DNA from: JBCCMQ01 sp039026235 | GTDB taxonomy: Bacteria > Pseudomonadota > Alphaproteobacteria > Rhodobacterales > Rhodobacteraceae | NCBI GenBank assembly: GCA_039026235.1 | Contig: JBCCMQ010000015.1 | Coordinates: 1 to 64,000, forward strand | DNA length: 64,000 bases | Direction of reading: 5' to 3' | Shown: positions 35,300 to 43,202 of the stretch, piece by piece | Layout: each line of letters opens with the position of its first letter | How positions within the stretch are numbered: position 1 is the first letter of the stretch | Notes under the pieces: generated by a model | What the model was told of the DNA's origin: nothing | The model's database searches: none | The model's input: the letters and a program-made list of their open reading frames with translations, nothing else | Position numbers and translations under genes: made by a program

Positions 35300-36952
35300 A
35301 TGTCGAACCGTCGAATCCTGTCGCTTTGGTTTCCGCGCCTCGCCGCCGAGCGGCGGCTGCGGATGGCGCGCGGGACTGTCAGTGCCCCTTTCGCCGTGGT
35401 GCAAGACCAAAACAACATGCAGGTGCTCAGCAGTCTTTCCTTGGCGGCCGAAGCGGCCGGGCTGAAGGCCGGACAGCCGGTGCGCGACGCCCGAGCCATG
35501 TGCCCCGAGCTGATAACCGTGCCGTCCGATCCCCCCGCCGAGGCCGCCTTTCTTGCCGCGCTTCGCCGTTGGGCGGGAAAATATGCGCCCTGGGTGGCGG
35601 AAGAGGCACCAGCTTCTTTGGCGGTGGATTTGACGGGCTGCGCACATCTGTTCGGTGGCGAGGCGGCATTGCTTCGGCAGGTGGCACAGGATTGCGCGGA
35701 CCTGAACCTTACCGTCGAAGCCGCCATTGCCGATAGTCTGGGCGCGGCTTGGGCGCTGGCACGCTTTTCCGGACGCGGCAGCGCGGCCAGGCGCACGGGC
35801 GATGCGATCGATCAAGAGGCACGCGCAACCCGGTCGCGGGCAGCCAAAAGGCGTCACTGGGAACGGGGTGGCAGCGCCCCCAAGATGGCAACCCCCGCCG
35901 CGCAGGCGGTACGGATCGCCGCCCCGGGTCATATGCGCAGCGCATTGAACCCGCTGCCTGTTCAGGCGCTTCGATTGTCGGATCAGGCCGTTGAGGGGCT
36001 GACACGCCTGGGCCTGCGCCGGATCGGCGATCTGACCGGTCTTCCCCGTGCCGCGTTGGCACGGCGGTTCGGCCAAGAGGTGATCACCCGGCTTGATCAG
36101 GCACTGGGTGTCGCGCCCGAGCCGATCTCGCCCGCCCGGGCCCCGGATCATTTTGCCGTTCGTCTGACATTGCCTGAACCCATCGGTCTGGCAGATGACA
36201 TTCTGGCCGGTTTGGACCGGCTGCTGGTCGCGCTTGAAAGCCGGCTCAAGGCACGGGGGCGCGGCGCACGGCGGGTCAGACTGCAGGCATTCCGCGTCGA
36301 TCAGGCAAGCCAGAGTGTCGAGGTTGGTCTGGCACGCCCCTCGGCCACGCCAGATCGTATACGCCCGCTTCTGGCCTTGAAGATCGACACGATCGACGCG
36401 GGTTACGGCATCGATATACTGCGCCTTGAGGCGACCGTGACCGAACCGGTCAGTGCCAGACAATTCGCCGGTCATGCCGAGGCTGCTGCCGACGGCCTGG
36501 CCCGCGCCAATGGAAACGCACTGGATGATCTTGTCGGACGGATCGGGGCACGGATCGGCCTGGAACGCATCACACGGCTGCATCCGGCCGACAGCCATAT
36601 CCCGGAAAAAAGCACCACGGTCATGGGCGCCGCCTGGTCTGAACCCGCGCGTGATTGGCCTGAGCCAGCCGGGGCGCGGCCTTTGAGAATCTGGTCACCT
36701 GAGCCGGTACTTGCCCCCGATGACCCCATGCCGCCCGAACAGTTCCGGTGGCGCGGGCAAGACCACGCCCTTGCCCAAGCTCTTGGTCCAGAACGCATCG
36801 CACCAGAATGGTGGCTGGATGATCCCAACTGGCGCTCGGGCGTGCGCGACTACTGGCGGGTTACCACCCGCAACGGTGTGCGCCTTTGGCTCTACTACGC
36901 CCATGGCGGCGAGATGTCGGCGGGCTGGTTCGCCCAAGGGGCTTTTGCTTGA
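35300..36952 (+). CDS. imuB: ImuB, catalytically inactive Y-family polymerase homologue
   Basis: Accessory protein of damage-induced mutagenesis that links DnaE2 to the beta clamp. The Y-family fold is visible (RRILSLWFPRLAAERRL, then LAVDLTGCAHLFGGE, then LSDQAVEGLTRLGLRRIGDL helix-hairpin-helix). The acidic catalytic residues of true Pol IV/V are replaced, as is usual for ImuB. The ATG at 35300 directly follows an SOS box; the frame extends upstream only through antisense adhC. Length 550. Residues 158-205 form a basic insert. imuA is not next to it. Confidence 0.9.
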   Translation: MSNRRILSLWFPRLAAERRLRMARGTVSAPFAVVQDQNNMQVLSSLSLAAEAAGLKAGQPVRDARAMCPELITVPSDPPAEAAFLAALRRWAGKYAPWVAEEAPASLAVDLTGCAHLFGGEAALLRQVAQDCADLNLTVEAAIADSLGAAWALARFSGRGSAARRTGDAIDQEARATRSRAAKRRHWERGGSAPKMATPAAQAVRIAAPGHMRSALNPLPVQALRLSDQAVEGLTRLGLRRIGDLTGLPRAALARRFGQEVITRLDQALGVAPEPISPARAPDHFAVRLTLPEPIGLADDILAGLDRLLVALESRLKARGRGARRVRLQAFRVDQASQSVEVGLARPSATPDRIRPLLALKIDTIDAGYGIDILRLEATVTEPVSARQFAGHAEAAADGLARANGNALDDLVGRIGARIGLERITRLHPADSHIPEKSTTVMGAAWSEPARDWPEPAGARPLRIWSPEPVLAPDDPMPPEQFRWRGQDHALAQALGPERIAPEWWLDDPNWRSGVRDYWRVTTRNGVRLWLYYAHGGEMSAGWFAQGAFA

Positions 36953-37023
36953 ACAACGCATGCCAAAGATTGACCCCCATCCAGACGACCCCTAGCCTGC
37001 GGTTAAAAGACATAGGTATTGCC

Positions 37024-37695
37024 ATGCTACGTATACTGATCGCCCTTGCTCTCGCCCTTTTCATTCCAGCCTGCCAACCGACCGGCGAAAGCGAAAGCGC
37101 CGGCACGGGGCCGGCAAGCATCGCCGATCCAAATCTGGTCAGCCGCGCCGACGCCATGAGCCGCACGATCCTTGAGGCAACGCTGATCGGGGGCGCGGTT
37201 GGAGGTGGCTTTAACGTTATCCTCGGCGAAGACACCGGTTCGGGCATCTCCATCGGCGCCCTGGCCGGGGCAACGGCGGGCACCTATGTGGCGCTGGTCC
37301 AGCAGCGGCACGTCACCCGCCGCGCGCGGCTGCGCGCGATCCAAACCGACCTTGATGCGAACGCTGCCGAAATCTCGGCAACAATCGCCGAGATGGAGCG
37401 CGTCCTGGCCGAACGCCGCGCCTTGATCGAAAACGCAGGTGCCCTGTCCCCCGACGCCCGCGAAACCGAGGACCGCACGGCGCTGGCCAACCTCGCCGAG
37501 ATGCAGCGTGCCGTGGCGGGCGCCGAAGGCCGCGCGTCAGAGTTCGGCGAAACCCGGCAGTTGGTCATCGAGCGCGACAACACATCTGAAATCGACCCTG
37601 CCTTGACAGATCTGTCTAATCGTATTGCAGCCATGCGCAGTATCGCCAACGATATGGCCGAAACGCTGGTGGTCGAAGAAACCGCCGCGCTCTGA
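37024..37695 (+). CDS. Putative lipoprotein with glycine-zipper and coiled coil
   Basis: 223-residue protein with a lipoprotein signal peptide (MLRILIALALALFIPAC; acylated Cys17). A hydrophobic, glycine-rich segment of alternating small residues (GGAVGGGF then IGALAGATAGTY) follows, then about 130 residues of alanine/glutamate-rich helix likely to form a coiled coil. I recognise no family. I chose the ATG at 37024 because it gives an intact signal sequence. It sits 71 bases after imuB and 45 before rnr. Confidence 0.8.
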   Translation: MLRILIALALALFIPACQPTGESESAGTGPASIADPNLVSRADAMSRTILEATLIGGAVGGGFNVILGEDTGSGISIGALAGATAGTYVALVQQRHVTRRARLRAIQTDLDANAAEISATIAEMERVLAERRALIENAGALSPDARETEDRTALANLAEMQRAVAGAEGRASEFGETRQLVIERDNTSEIDPALTDLSNRIAAMRSIANDMAETLVVEETAAL

Positions 37696-37740
37696 CGCAT
37701 TTCAAATGACGGCGATTTGGACGCGTGCTAGGCGTCTGGC

Positions 37741-39993
37741 ATGGCAGAGCTACCCACGAAGGCCGCTGTCCTGGCCTGGATTGCGGACCATCCCCACGAG
37801 ACGTCGAAACGTGACATCGCCCGTGCCTTTGGCATCAAGGGCGCCCAGCGCATCGACCTCAAGCGCCTGCTGAAAGAGCTTGAAGTCGACGGTCAACTGG
37901 AAAAACGCCGCAAGACCTATCGCGACCCCGAAAAGCTGCCTCCGGTAAGTGTCTGCGAGGTGCTTCCGGCCAGCAACGATGGCGACCTGTTCGCTCGCCC
38001 ATTGGAGTGGACCGGTGAAGGCCCCGAACCGGTCATCCTGATCCTGGCGCGAGGATCGGATCCCGCGCTCGGTGCCGGCGACCGCATACTGGCGCGTCTG
38101 ACCGAGGTATCCGACGAAGACCATGCCTATGAGGCGCGATTTATCCGCAAGATCGGGACGACCGCGCGCCGAGTTCTCGGCGTTTTCCGCAGCGGTGCGG
38201 AAGGCGGCCGGATCGTGCCCATCGACAAGAAATCAGACACCGAATGGCGGGTTGCACCCGGTGCCACCCAGGGCGCCAAGGACGGAGAGCTTGTAGAAGC
38301 AGAACCTGCCGGCCCCAAAACCCGCCTTGGGTTACCGGCTGCACGTGTCCTAGAACGGCTTGGCGATCCCATGGCGCCAAAAGCTGTTTCGCTAATTGCC
38401 ATTCACCAGCACGGCATTCCAGATACGTTCCCCGATGCAGCGCTGGGTGAAGCAGACGCCGCCCAGGCACCAGAACAGGACGCGCGTGAAGACCTGGGCC
38501 AGATTCCCTTTGTGACGATCGATCCGCCGGACGCGCGCGACCGCGACGATGCGGTCGCCGCCTGGCCCGATAGGGATCCCAAAAACCCCGGCGGCCATGT
38601 GGTCTGGGTGGCGATTGCGGATGTCGCCCATTTCGTCCGACCCGATAGCGCGCTGGAGAGGGAAGCACGCAAACGCGGGAATTCGACCTATTTTCCAGAC
38701 CGTGTCGTTCCAATGCTTCCAGACCGTCTTTCCGGGGATTTGTGCAGCCTGCACGCCGATGTGGAGCGCGCTGTTCTGGCGGTAAAGATGGTTCTCGACA
38801 AGTCCGGCAAAAGAACTTCGCACAGCTTCCACCGCGGGATGATCCAAAGCCGCGCCTCGCTCACCTACGCAGACGCCCAGTCGGTTGACGACAAACAACC
38901 GACTGCCGCTGCCGCGCCGTTTCAGGATGCCCTCACGGCGCTTTTCGCCGCCTGGCGATGCGCCTTGGGTGCCCGGACGCAACGCCAGCCCCTGGCCCTT
39001 GAACTGCCGGAACGGGAAATCATCCTGACCGATGCTGGCAGGGTTCAGTCCGTCAACTTCAAGGACAGGCTCAATGCGCACAAGCTGATCGAAGAGTTTA
39101 TGGTTCTGGCCAATGTGGCCGCCGCCGAAACGCTTAAGGACCGCGCAACGCCGCTACTTTACCGCGTTCACGAAGAACCCGATCCGGAAAGACTGGATGC
39201 CTTGCGCGAGACTGTCCAAAGCGCCGGACTGGTCCTTGCCAAGGGGCAGGTGTTGAAGACCGCACATCTCAACCGCCTGCTGGATGCTGCCGCTGACACG
39301 GACGCCCAAGAGTTGATCAACATGGCCACTTTGCGCTCGATGCAGCAGGCCTATTACCATCCCGAGAACTTTGGACATTTTGGCCTGGATCTTGTGGCCT
39401 ATGCACATTTCACATCGCCCATAAGGCGCTACAGCGATTTGATCACGCACCGGGCGCTTATCTCTGCCCACGGCTGGGGACCGGATGGTCTGCAACCGGC
39501 CGAGGTGGAAAACCTAGAGGCCACTTCACAGCACATCAGCCTTACCGAACGCCGTTCCATGATGGCCGAACGGGATACCACCGACCGGTATCTGGCCGCC
39601 TTTCTGTCTGAACGGGTGGGTGACGACATGTCCGGACGGGTATCCGGCGTCATGAAGTTTGGGGTCTTTGTTCGCCTGGACGAAAACGGTGCTGACGGGT
39701 TGGTGCCGGTCCGGTCGCTGGGGCGCGAGTATTTTGTCTACGACCGGCGCGAACAGACGCTCATGGGCGAAGACAGCGGCACGATTATTTCAGTCGGTAT
39801 GCCTGTCAGCGTCCGGGTGGCCCGCGCCGCACCGCTGTCCGGCGGGCTTGAACTGGAACTGCTTTCTATCGAGGGCCAGACACTGCCCAGAAATACGGGG
39901 CGCAGTAAGGCGAAGGCTCGCCCGAGAAAGCCTGCGCTTGAGCGCCGAAAAAGCCAGAAGACCAGCCGCAAGATCACTCGACGCCGACGCTGA
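37741..39993 (+). CDS. rnr: Ribonuclease R
   Basis: 3'-5' exoribonuclease that degrades structured RNA. The 750 residues contain an N-terminal winged-helix (TKAAVLAWIADHPHETSKRD), cold-shock-like domains, the RNB catalytic domain with IDPPDARDRDDAV and WVAIADVAHFV, and an S1 domain (GRVSGVMKFGVFVRL). A basic lysine/arginine-rich tail (about 725-750) ends the protein. The catalytic aspartates in DARDRDD are present. Confidence 0.95.
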   Translation: MAELPTKAAVLAWIADHPHETSKRDIARAFGIKGAQRIDLKRLLKELEVDGQLEKRRKTYRDPEKLPPVSVCEVLPASNDGDLFARPLEWTGEGPEPVILILARGSDPALGAGDRILARLTEVSDEDHAYEARFIRKIGTTARRVLGVFRSGAEGGRIVPIDKKSDTEWRVAPGATQGAKDGELVEAEPAGPKTRLGLPAARVLERLGDPMAPKAVSLIAIHQHGIPDTFPDAALGEADAAQAPEQDAREDLGQIPFVTIDPPDARDRDDAVAAWPDRDPKNPGGHVVWVAIADVAHFVRPDSALEREARKRGNSTYFPDRVVPMLPDRLSGDLCSLHADVERAVLAVKMVLDKSGKRTSHSFHRGMIQSRASLTYADAQSVDDKQPTAAAAPFQDALTALFAAWRCALGARTQRQPLALELPEREIILTDAGRVQSVNFKDRLNAHKLIEEFMVLANVAAAETLKDRATPLLYRVHEEPDPERLDALRETVQSAGLVLAKGQVLKTAHLNRLLDAAADTDAQELINMATLRSMQQAYYHPENFGHFGLDLVAYAHFTSPIRRYSDLITHRALISAHGWGPDGLQPAEVENLEATSQHISLTERRSMMAERDTTDRYLAAFLSERVGDDMSGRVSGVMKFGVFVRLDENGADGLVPVRSLGREYFVYDRREQTLMGEDSGTIISVGMPVSVRVARAAPLSGGLELELLSIEGQTLPRNTGRSKAKARPRKPALERRKSQKTSRKITRRRR

Positions 39994-40107
39994 GCGATCT
40001 CGGCAAAGCGTCGCAGATGGCCCCCATAATCTGCACTGGTGCTTTCTCTAATGGCGGATTCGCGCTATCTTACCCCAAAATAAGAGCAGAAATTCGCGGG
40101 TGTCCAA

Positions 40108-41394
40108 ATGATCAGATTGAGCATGTGCCTTGGGGCGCTGATTGCGTTGGCTTTTTCGGCTGCAGCGACGCCAACGGTTTCAGTGAGGCCCTTGGAAAGA
40201 CCTGATATGTCGCAAAAGCCATCGGATCTATCGGCCGCGGCGAAGCCTAAACCTTCCCCTGTCCTTTCCACTTCGAATGCCGGATTCCAGCGTTGGGTTC
40301 AGTCCTTCCGCAGTCGGGCCCGGGCCCAGGGCATCCGGCCCCAGGTTTTTGATGCTGCCTTTCGAGGCGTCAGATACAACTCTGATGTCATTCAGAAAGA
40401 TCGCAATCAGGCAGAATTCACCCGTCAGCTTTGGGACTATCTCGATCGCGCCGTATCGGACACCCGGGTCACAAACGGAAGGGCGGCATTGCGGGACCAA
40501 AACCGGGCGCTCGAGGCGATCGAAGCCCGCTATGGTGTCGAAGCAGAAGTGGTTGCCGCTGTCTGGGGCTTGGAATCCGCCTACGGCGCCGTTCGGGGCA
40601 GCACGCCCGTGATCGAGGCGCTCGCTACGCTGGCCTATGACGGTCGACGCGGCCGTTTTTTCGAAGAACAGTTGATTGCGGCGCTGAAAATCATCCAGGC
40701 TGGCGATATTGAACCACGGCGCATGACCGGCAGCTGGGCTGGCGCCATGGGTCATACACAGTTTATTCCGACCAGTTTTCTGGCCTATGCGGTCGATTTC
40801 ACGGGCGACGGACGGCGCGACATCTGGTCGGACGACCCGACCGATGCCTTGGCCTCGACCGCGGCCTATCTGGCGCGTTTCGGGTGGACCAAGGGACAGC
40901 CCTGGGGTGTCGAGGTACAACTGCCGCGAAGCTTTAACTATGCCCAGGCAGACCGCAGCATTCGCCGCGCACCGTCCGATTGGGCACGGATGGGTGTGCG
41001 GGACATGCGTGGCAACGTGGTGCCGGACTACGGCCGCGCCTCCATCCTGGTGCCCGCCGGATCTCAGGGCGCAGCCTTCATGATCTTCGACAATTTCGGT
41101 GTGATCGAACGGTACAACAAGGCCGACGCCTACGTGATCGCCGTGGGCCACCTGAGCGACCGTATCGGCGGTGGTGGCCCGATCCGGGCAGACTGGCCAC
41201 GGCAAGATCCACCGCTTCGGTCAGCAGACAAGCGCGAACTGCAGCAACGTCTGACCGGTGCCGGATTTTCGACCAGGGGTGTAGACGGGGTGATCGGACC
41301 CAACACGATCGACGCGATCCGCGCATACCAGAACGCCAATGGCCTGATCCCCGACGGCTATGCCAGCTACGACATCCTGAGACGCCTGCGATAG
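40108..41394 (+). CDS. Lytic murein transglycosylase with C-terminal peptidoglycan-binding domain
   Basis: Periplasmic enzyme cleaving peptidoglycan glycan strands. A signal peptide (MIRLSMCLGALIALAFSAAA) precedes an SLT_2/MltB-type catalytic domain: VQSFRSRARAQGIRPQVFDAAF, the catalytic Glu in VWGLESAYG, and GSWAGAMGHTQFIPTSFLAYAVDFTGDGRRDIW. The last 65 residues are a peptidoglycan-binding domain (LQQRLTGAGFSTRGVDGVIG). Length 428. The lipoprotein motif of MltB is absent, so it is probably soluble. Confidence 0.93.
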   Translation: MIRLSMCLGALIALAFSAAATPTVSVRPLERPDMSQKPSDLSAAAKPKPSPVLSTSNAGFQRWVQSFRSRARAQGIRPQVFDAAFRGVRYNSDVIQKDRNQAEFTRQLWDYLDRAVSDTRVTNGRAALRDQNRALEAIEARYGVEAEVVAAVWGLESAYGAVRGSTPVIEALATLAYDGRRGRFFEEQLIAALKIIQAGDIEPRRMTGSWAGAMGHTQFIPTSFLAYAVDFTGDGRRDIWSDDPTDALASTAAYLARFGWTKGQPWGVEVQLPRSFNYAQADRSIRRAPSDWARMGVRDMRGNVVPDYGRASILVPAGSQGAAFMIFDNFGVIERYNKADAYVIAVGHLSDRIGGGGPIRADWPRQDPPLRSADKRELQQRLTGAGFSTRGVDGVIGPNTIDAIRAYQNANGLIPDGYASYDILRRLR

Positions 41395-41404
41395 CGCGCG
41401 TCCC

Positions 41405-41971
41405 TCAGCCGGTGCGTTTCCAGCAGGTTGCGATGTGGTCGTCGACCAGACCGCACGCTTGGATGTAGGCGTAGATGATCGTCGAACCGACAAAGGTCAT
41501 GCCCCGGCGTTTAAGGTCTTTTGAGATAGCGTCGCTCAGTTCCGTGGTTGCCGGAACATCCCCGTCACCGCTCCAGGTGTTCACGATGGGCGTGTTGTCG
41601 ACGAACGCCCATAGGTAGACTGCAAAGCTTCCGAATTCAGCCTGAATGTCGCGATACACAATTGCGTTTCGCCGCGTCGCATAGATCTTCAGCTTATTGC
41701 GAATGATCGCGGGATTGCCGCGGGCAACCTCGAGTTCGTCATCTGTCATCGCCGCAACAGCTTCGATATCAAAGCCCTTGAACACCTGCCGGTAGCCGTC
41801 GCGCTTCATTAGCACCGTTTCCCAGTTTAGACCGGCTTGTGCGCCTTCAAGTATGAGCATTTCAAAGAGCTTGCGGTCATCCCTGACGGGAATGCCCCAT
41901 TCATCATCATGGTAGGCCGCGTAAATCGGGTTCTTTGATCCGAAGCAGCGTCGCTTTCCGTCGGTGGTCAT
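41405..41971 (-). CDS. tag: DNA-3-methyladenine glycosylase I
   Basis: Base-excision enzyme removing 3-methyladenine. RCFGSKNPIYAAYHDDEWGIPVRDD contributes zinc ligands Cys9 and His21, GLNWETVLMKRDGYRQVF holds the catalytic region, and the C-terminal DDHIATCW supplies the remaining zinc ligands. Length 188. It lies convergent to the lytic transglycosylase and divergent from the ArsR trio. No SOS box is seen upstream. Confidence 0.94.
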   Translation of the reverse strand: MTTDGKRRCFGSKNPIYAAYHDDEWGIPVRDDRKLFEMLILEGAQAGLNWETVLMKRDGYRQVFKGFDIEAVAAMTDDELEVARGNPAIIRNKLKIYATRRNAIVYRDIQAEFGSFAVYLWAFVDNTPIVNTWSGDGDVPATTELSDAISKDLKRRGMTFVGSTIIYAYIQACGLVDDHIATCWKRTG

Positions 41972-42099
41972 TTCAGAGCGTCCATTTCGAACAAAGGCTA
42001 ACCCTTGTGCGTCAGGCAGACCAGCGATCCGGCAAGGTCTCCTGCCAGATTCTGTCGGTAGATATTGCCAAGACTTTTATTTCATGTTTTAGTTAATTA

Positions 42100-42438
42100 A
42101 TGAGATTCGAAAATAACATGCCCAATACATTCTCGGCCCTAGGCGATCCCACCCGCCTGTCAATCGTCGAAAGGCTGATCACCAACGGCGAGATCAGCGC
42201 CGGAGAGATCGCGTCTGACTTGCCCATCTCGGCACCTGCCGTATCGCGTCACCTGAAGGTTCTGACCGATACGGGCCTGATACTGCGCCGGATCGACCGG
42301 CAGAAGCGGATGTATCGGGCCAATCCGGATGCCGTGCGGGCAATCGACCGGTGGACGGGATCACACCGCGCCTTCTGGGAGGCCAGTATCGACCGCCTGC
42401 AAGCCGCAGTCGAAGCGGAAGAGGATAGGAATGTCTGA
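42100..42438 (+). CDS. ArsR family transcriptional regulator
   Basis: 112-residue winged-helix regulator: NTFSALGDPTRLSIVERLITN, then the recognition helix ISAPAVSRHLKVLTDTGLI and wing RRIDRQKRMYRANPDAV. It lacks metal-binding cysteines, as in the SRPBCC-linked ArsR subgroup. An internal ATG at 42118 gives a 106-residue protein starting MPNTFSALGD and may be the true start; neither has a strong ribosome binding site. It overlaps the next gene by 8 bases. Confidence 0.9.
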   Translation: MRFENNMPNTFSALGDPTRLSIVERLITNGEISAGEIASDLPISAPAVSRHLKVLTDTGLILRRIDRQKRMYRANPDAVRAIDRWTGSHRAFWEASIDRLQAAVEAEEDRNV

Positions 42439-42856
42439 TTTAAAGATTACGCGTCGGTTCCGGGCCGGCATCGACCATGTGTTCCGCTATGTGAGCGAGA
42501 CCGAGCATTTGCTCAAATGGTGGGGACCCGAAGGCGTGAGCGTTCCCGTGCACCGTTTGGATTTCACCAAACCGGGTCCTTGGATGTCCGAGATGCATGC
42601 ACCGGATGGGCGGATATTCAAGGTCTCTGGCCAAGTGACGCGCGTTGAAGTGCCAAGTCTGGTCGGCTTTACCTGGGCCTGGCACGATGAAACCGACACC
42701 AGGGGCCATGAAAGTCACATAATGATCGAATTGGCGCGCGACGGGGAAGACACCATTTTCACGCTCACCCAGACCGGTCTGGCGGATGACAGTTCCGCCA
42801 AGTCGCATGACGAGGGCTGGACATCATCGCTGCGCAAGCTCGAAGCGCTTTTTTAG
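42431..42856 (+). CDS. SRPBCC/AHSA1-like domain protein
   Basis: 141-residue START-like protein with the AHSA1 layout: RRFRAGIDHVFRYVSETEHLLKWWGPEGV at the N-terminus and LTQTGLADDSSAKSHDEGWTSSLRKLEALF at the end. Such proteins sit beside ArsR regulators in many bacteria; the ligand is unknown. The ATG at 42431 is preceded by AGGATAGGA and overlaps the ArsR stop. It is in a three-gene operon with the YCII-like gene. Confidence 0.88.
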   Translation: MSDLKITRRFRAGIDHVFRYVSETEHLLKWWGPEGVSVPVHRLDFTKPGPWMSEMHAPDGRIFKVSGQVTRVEVPSLVGFTWAWHDETDTRGHESHIMIELARDGEDTIFTLTQTGLADDSSAKSHDEGWTSSLRKLEALF

Positions 42857-42879
42857 TCGGCTATTTCAGGGAGGAAGCC

Positions 42880-43191
42880 ATGCCAAAATTTGTTTTTGCC
42901 TATCACGGCGGTGAGATGAAAGAGGACCCGGTAGAAGCCCAGAAAGCCATGGATGCCTGGGGCGCTTGGTACGGGGCGATGGGGGCGGCCGTCCTTGACG
43001 GCGGTGGCCCTGCCGGCCCGTCGAAAACCGTCAGCGCAACGGGTGTTGCGGAAGACGGCGGTTCGAACCCCTTGTCGGGACTGACCGTGGTTGAAGCATC
43101 TGATCAGGATGCGGCGGTGGAGATGGCTAAGGGCTGCCCGATACTTGAGGATGGCGGCACCGTGGAAGTGGCCGAAGTGCTGCAGATGTAG
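42880..43191 (+). CDS. YCII-related (DGPF) domain protein
   Basis: 103-residue protein of the YCII/DGPF family: MPKFVFAYHGGEMKEDPVEAQKAMDAWGAWYGAMG, then PLSGLTVVEASDQDAAVEMAKGCPIL. A strong AGGGAGG site precedes the ATG. The family is often linked to ECF sigma factors or ArsR-SRPBCC pairs, and its chemistry is not established. It closes the trio, 23 bases after the SRPBCC gene. Confidence 0.88.
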   Translation: MPKFVFAYHGGEMKEDPVEAQKAMDAWGAWYGAMGAAVLDGGGPAGPSKTVSATGVAEDGGSNPLSGLTVVEASDQDAAVEMAKGCPILEDGGTVEVAEVLQM

Positions 43192-43202
43192 CCGCGCTGC
43201 AC

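Noticed and set aside
35099..36598. 499-residue leftward frame under imuB
   Set aside because: Low-complexity antisense shadow rich in Arg, Gln and Cys; no family resemblance.
41972..42060. GAAC at 41989 as an SOS box for tag
   Set aside because: The second half-site is missing at the required 7-base spacing.
43060..43070. GGTTCGAACCC, like a tRNA T-loop
   Set aside because: It is inside the YCII-like coding frame and no acceptor stem or anticodon arm can be folded around it. A similar GGTTCGAACC at 12677-12686 is inside the GNAT gene.
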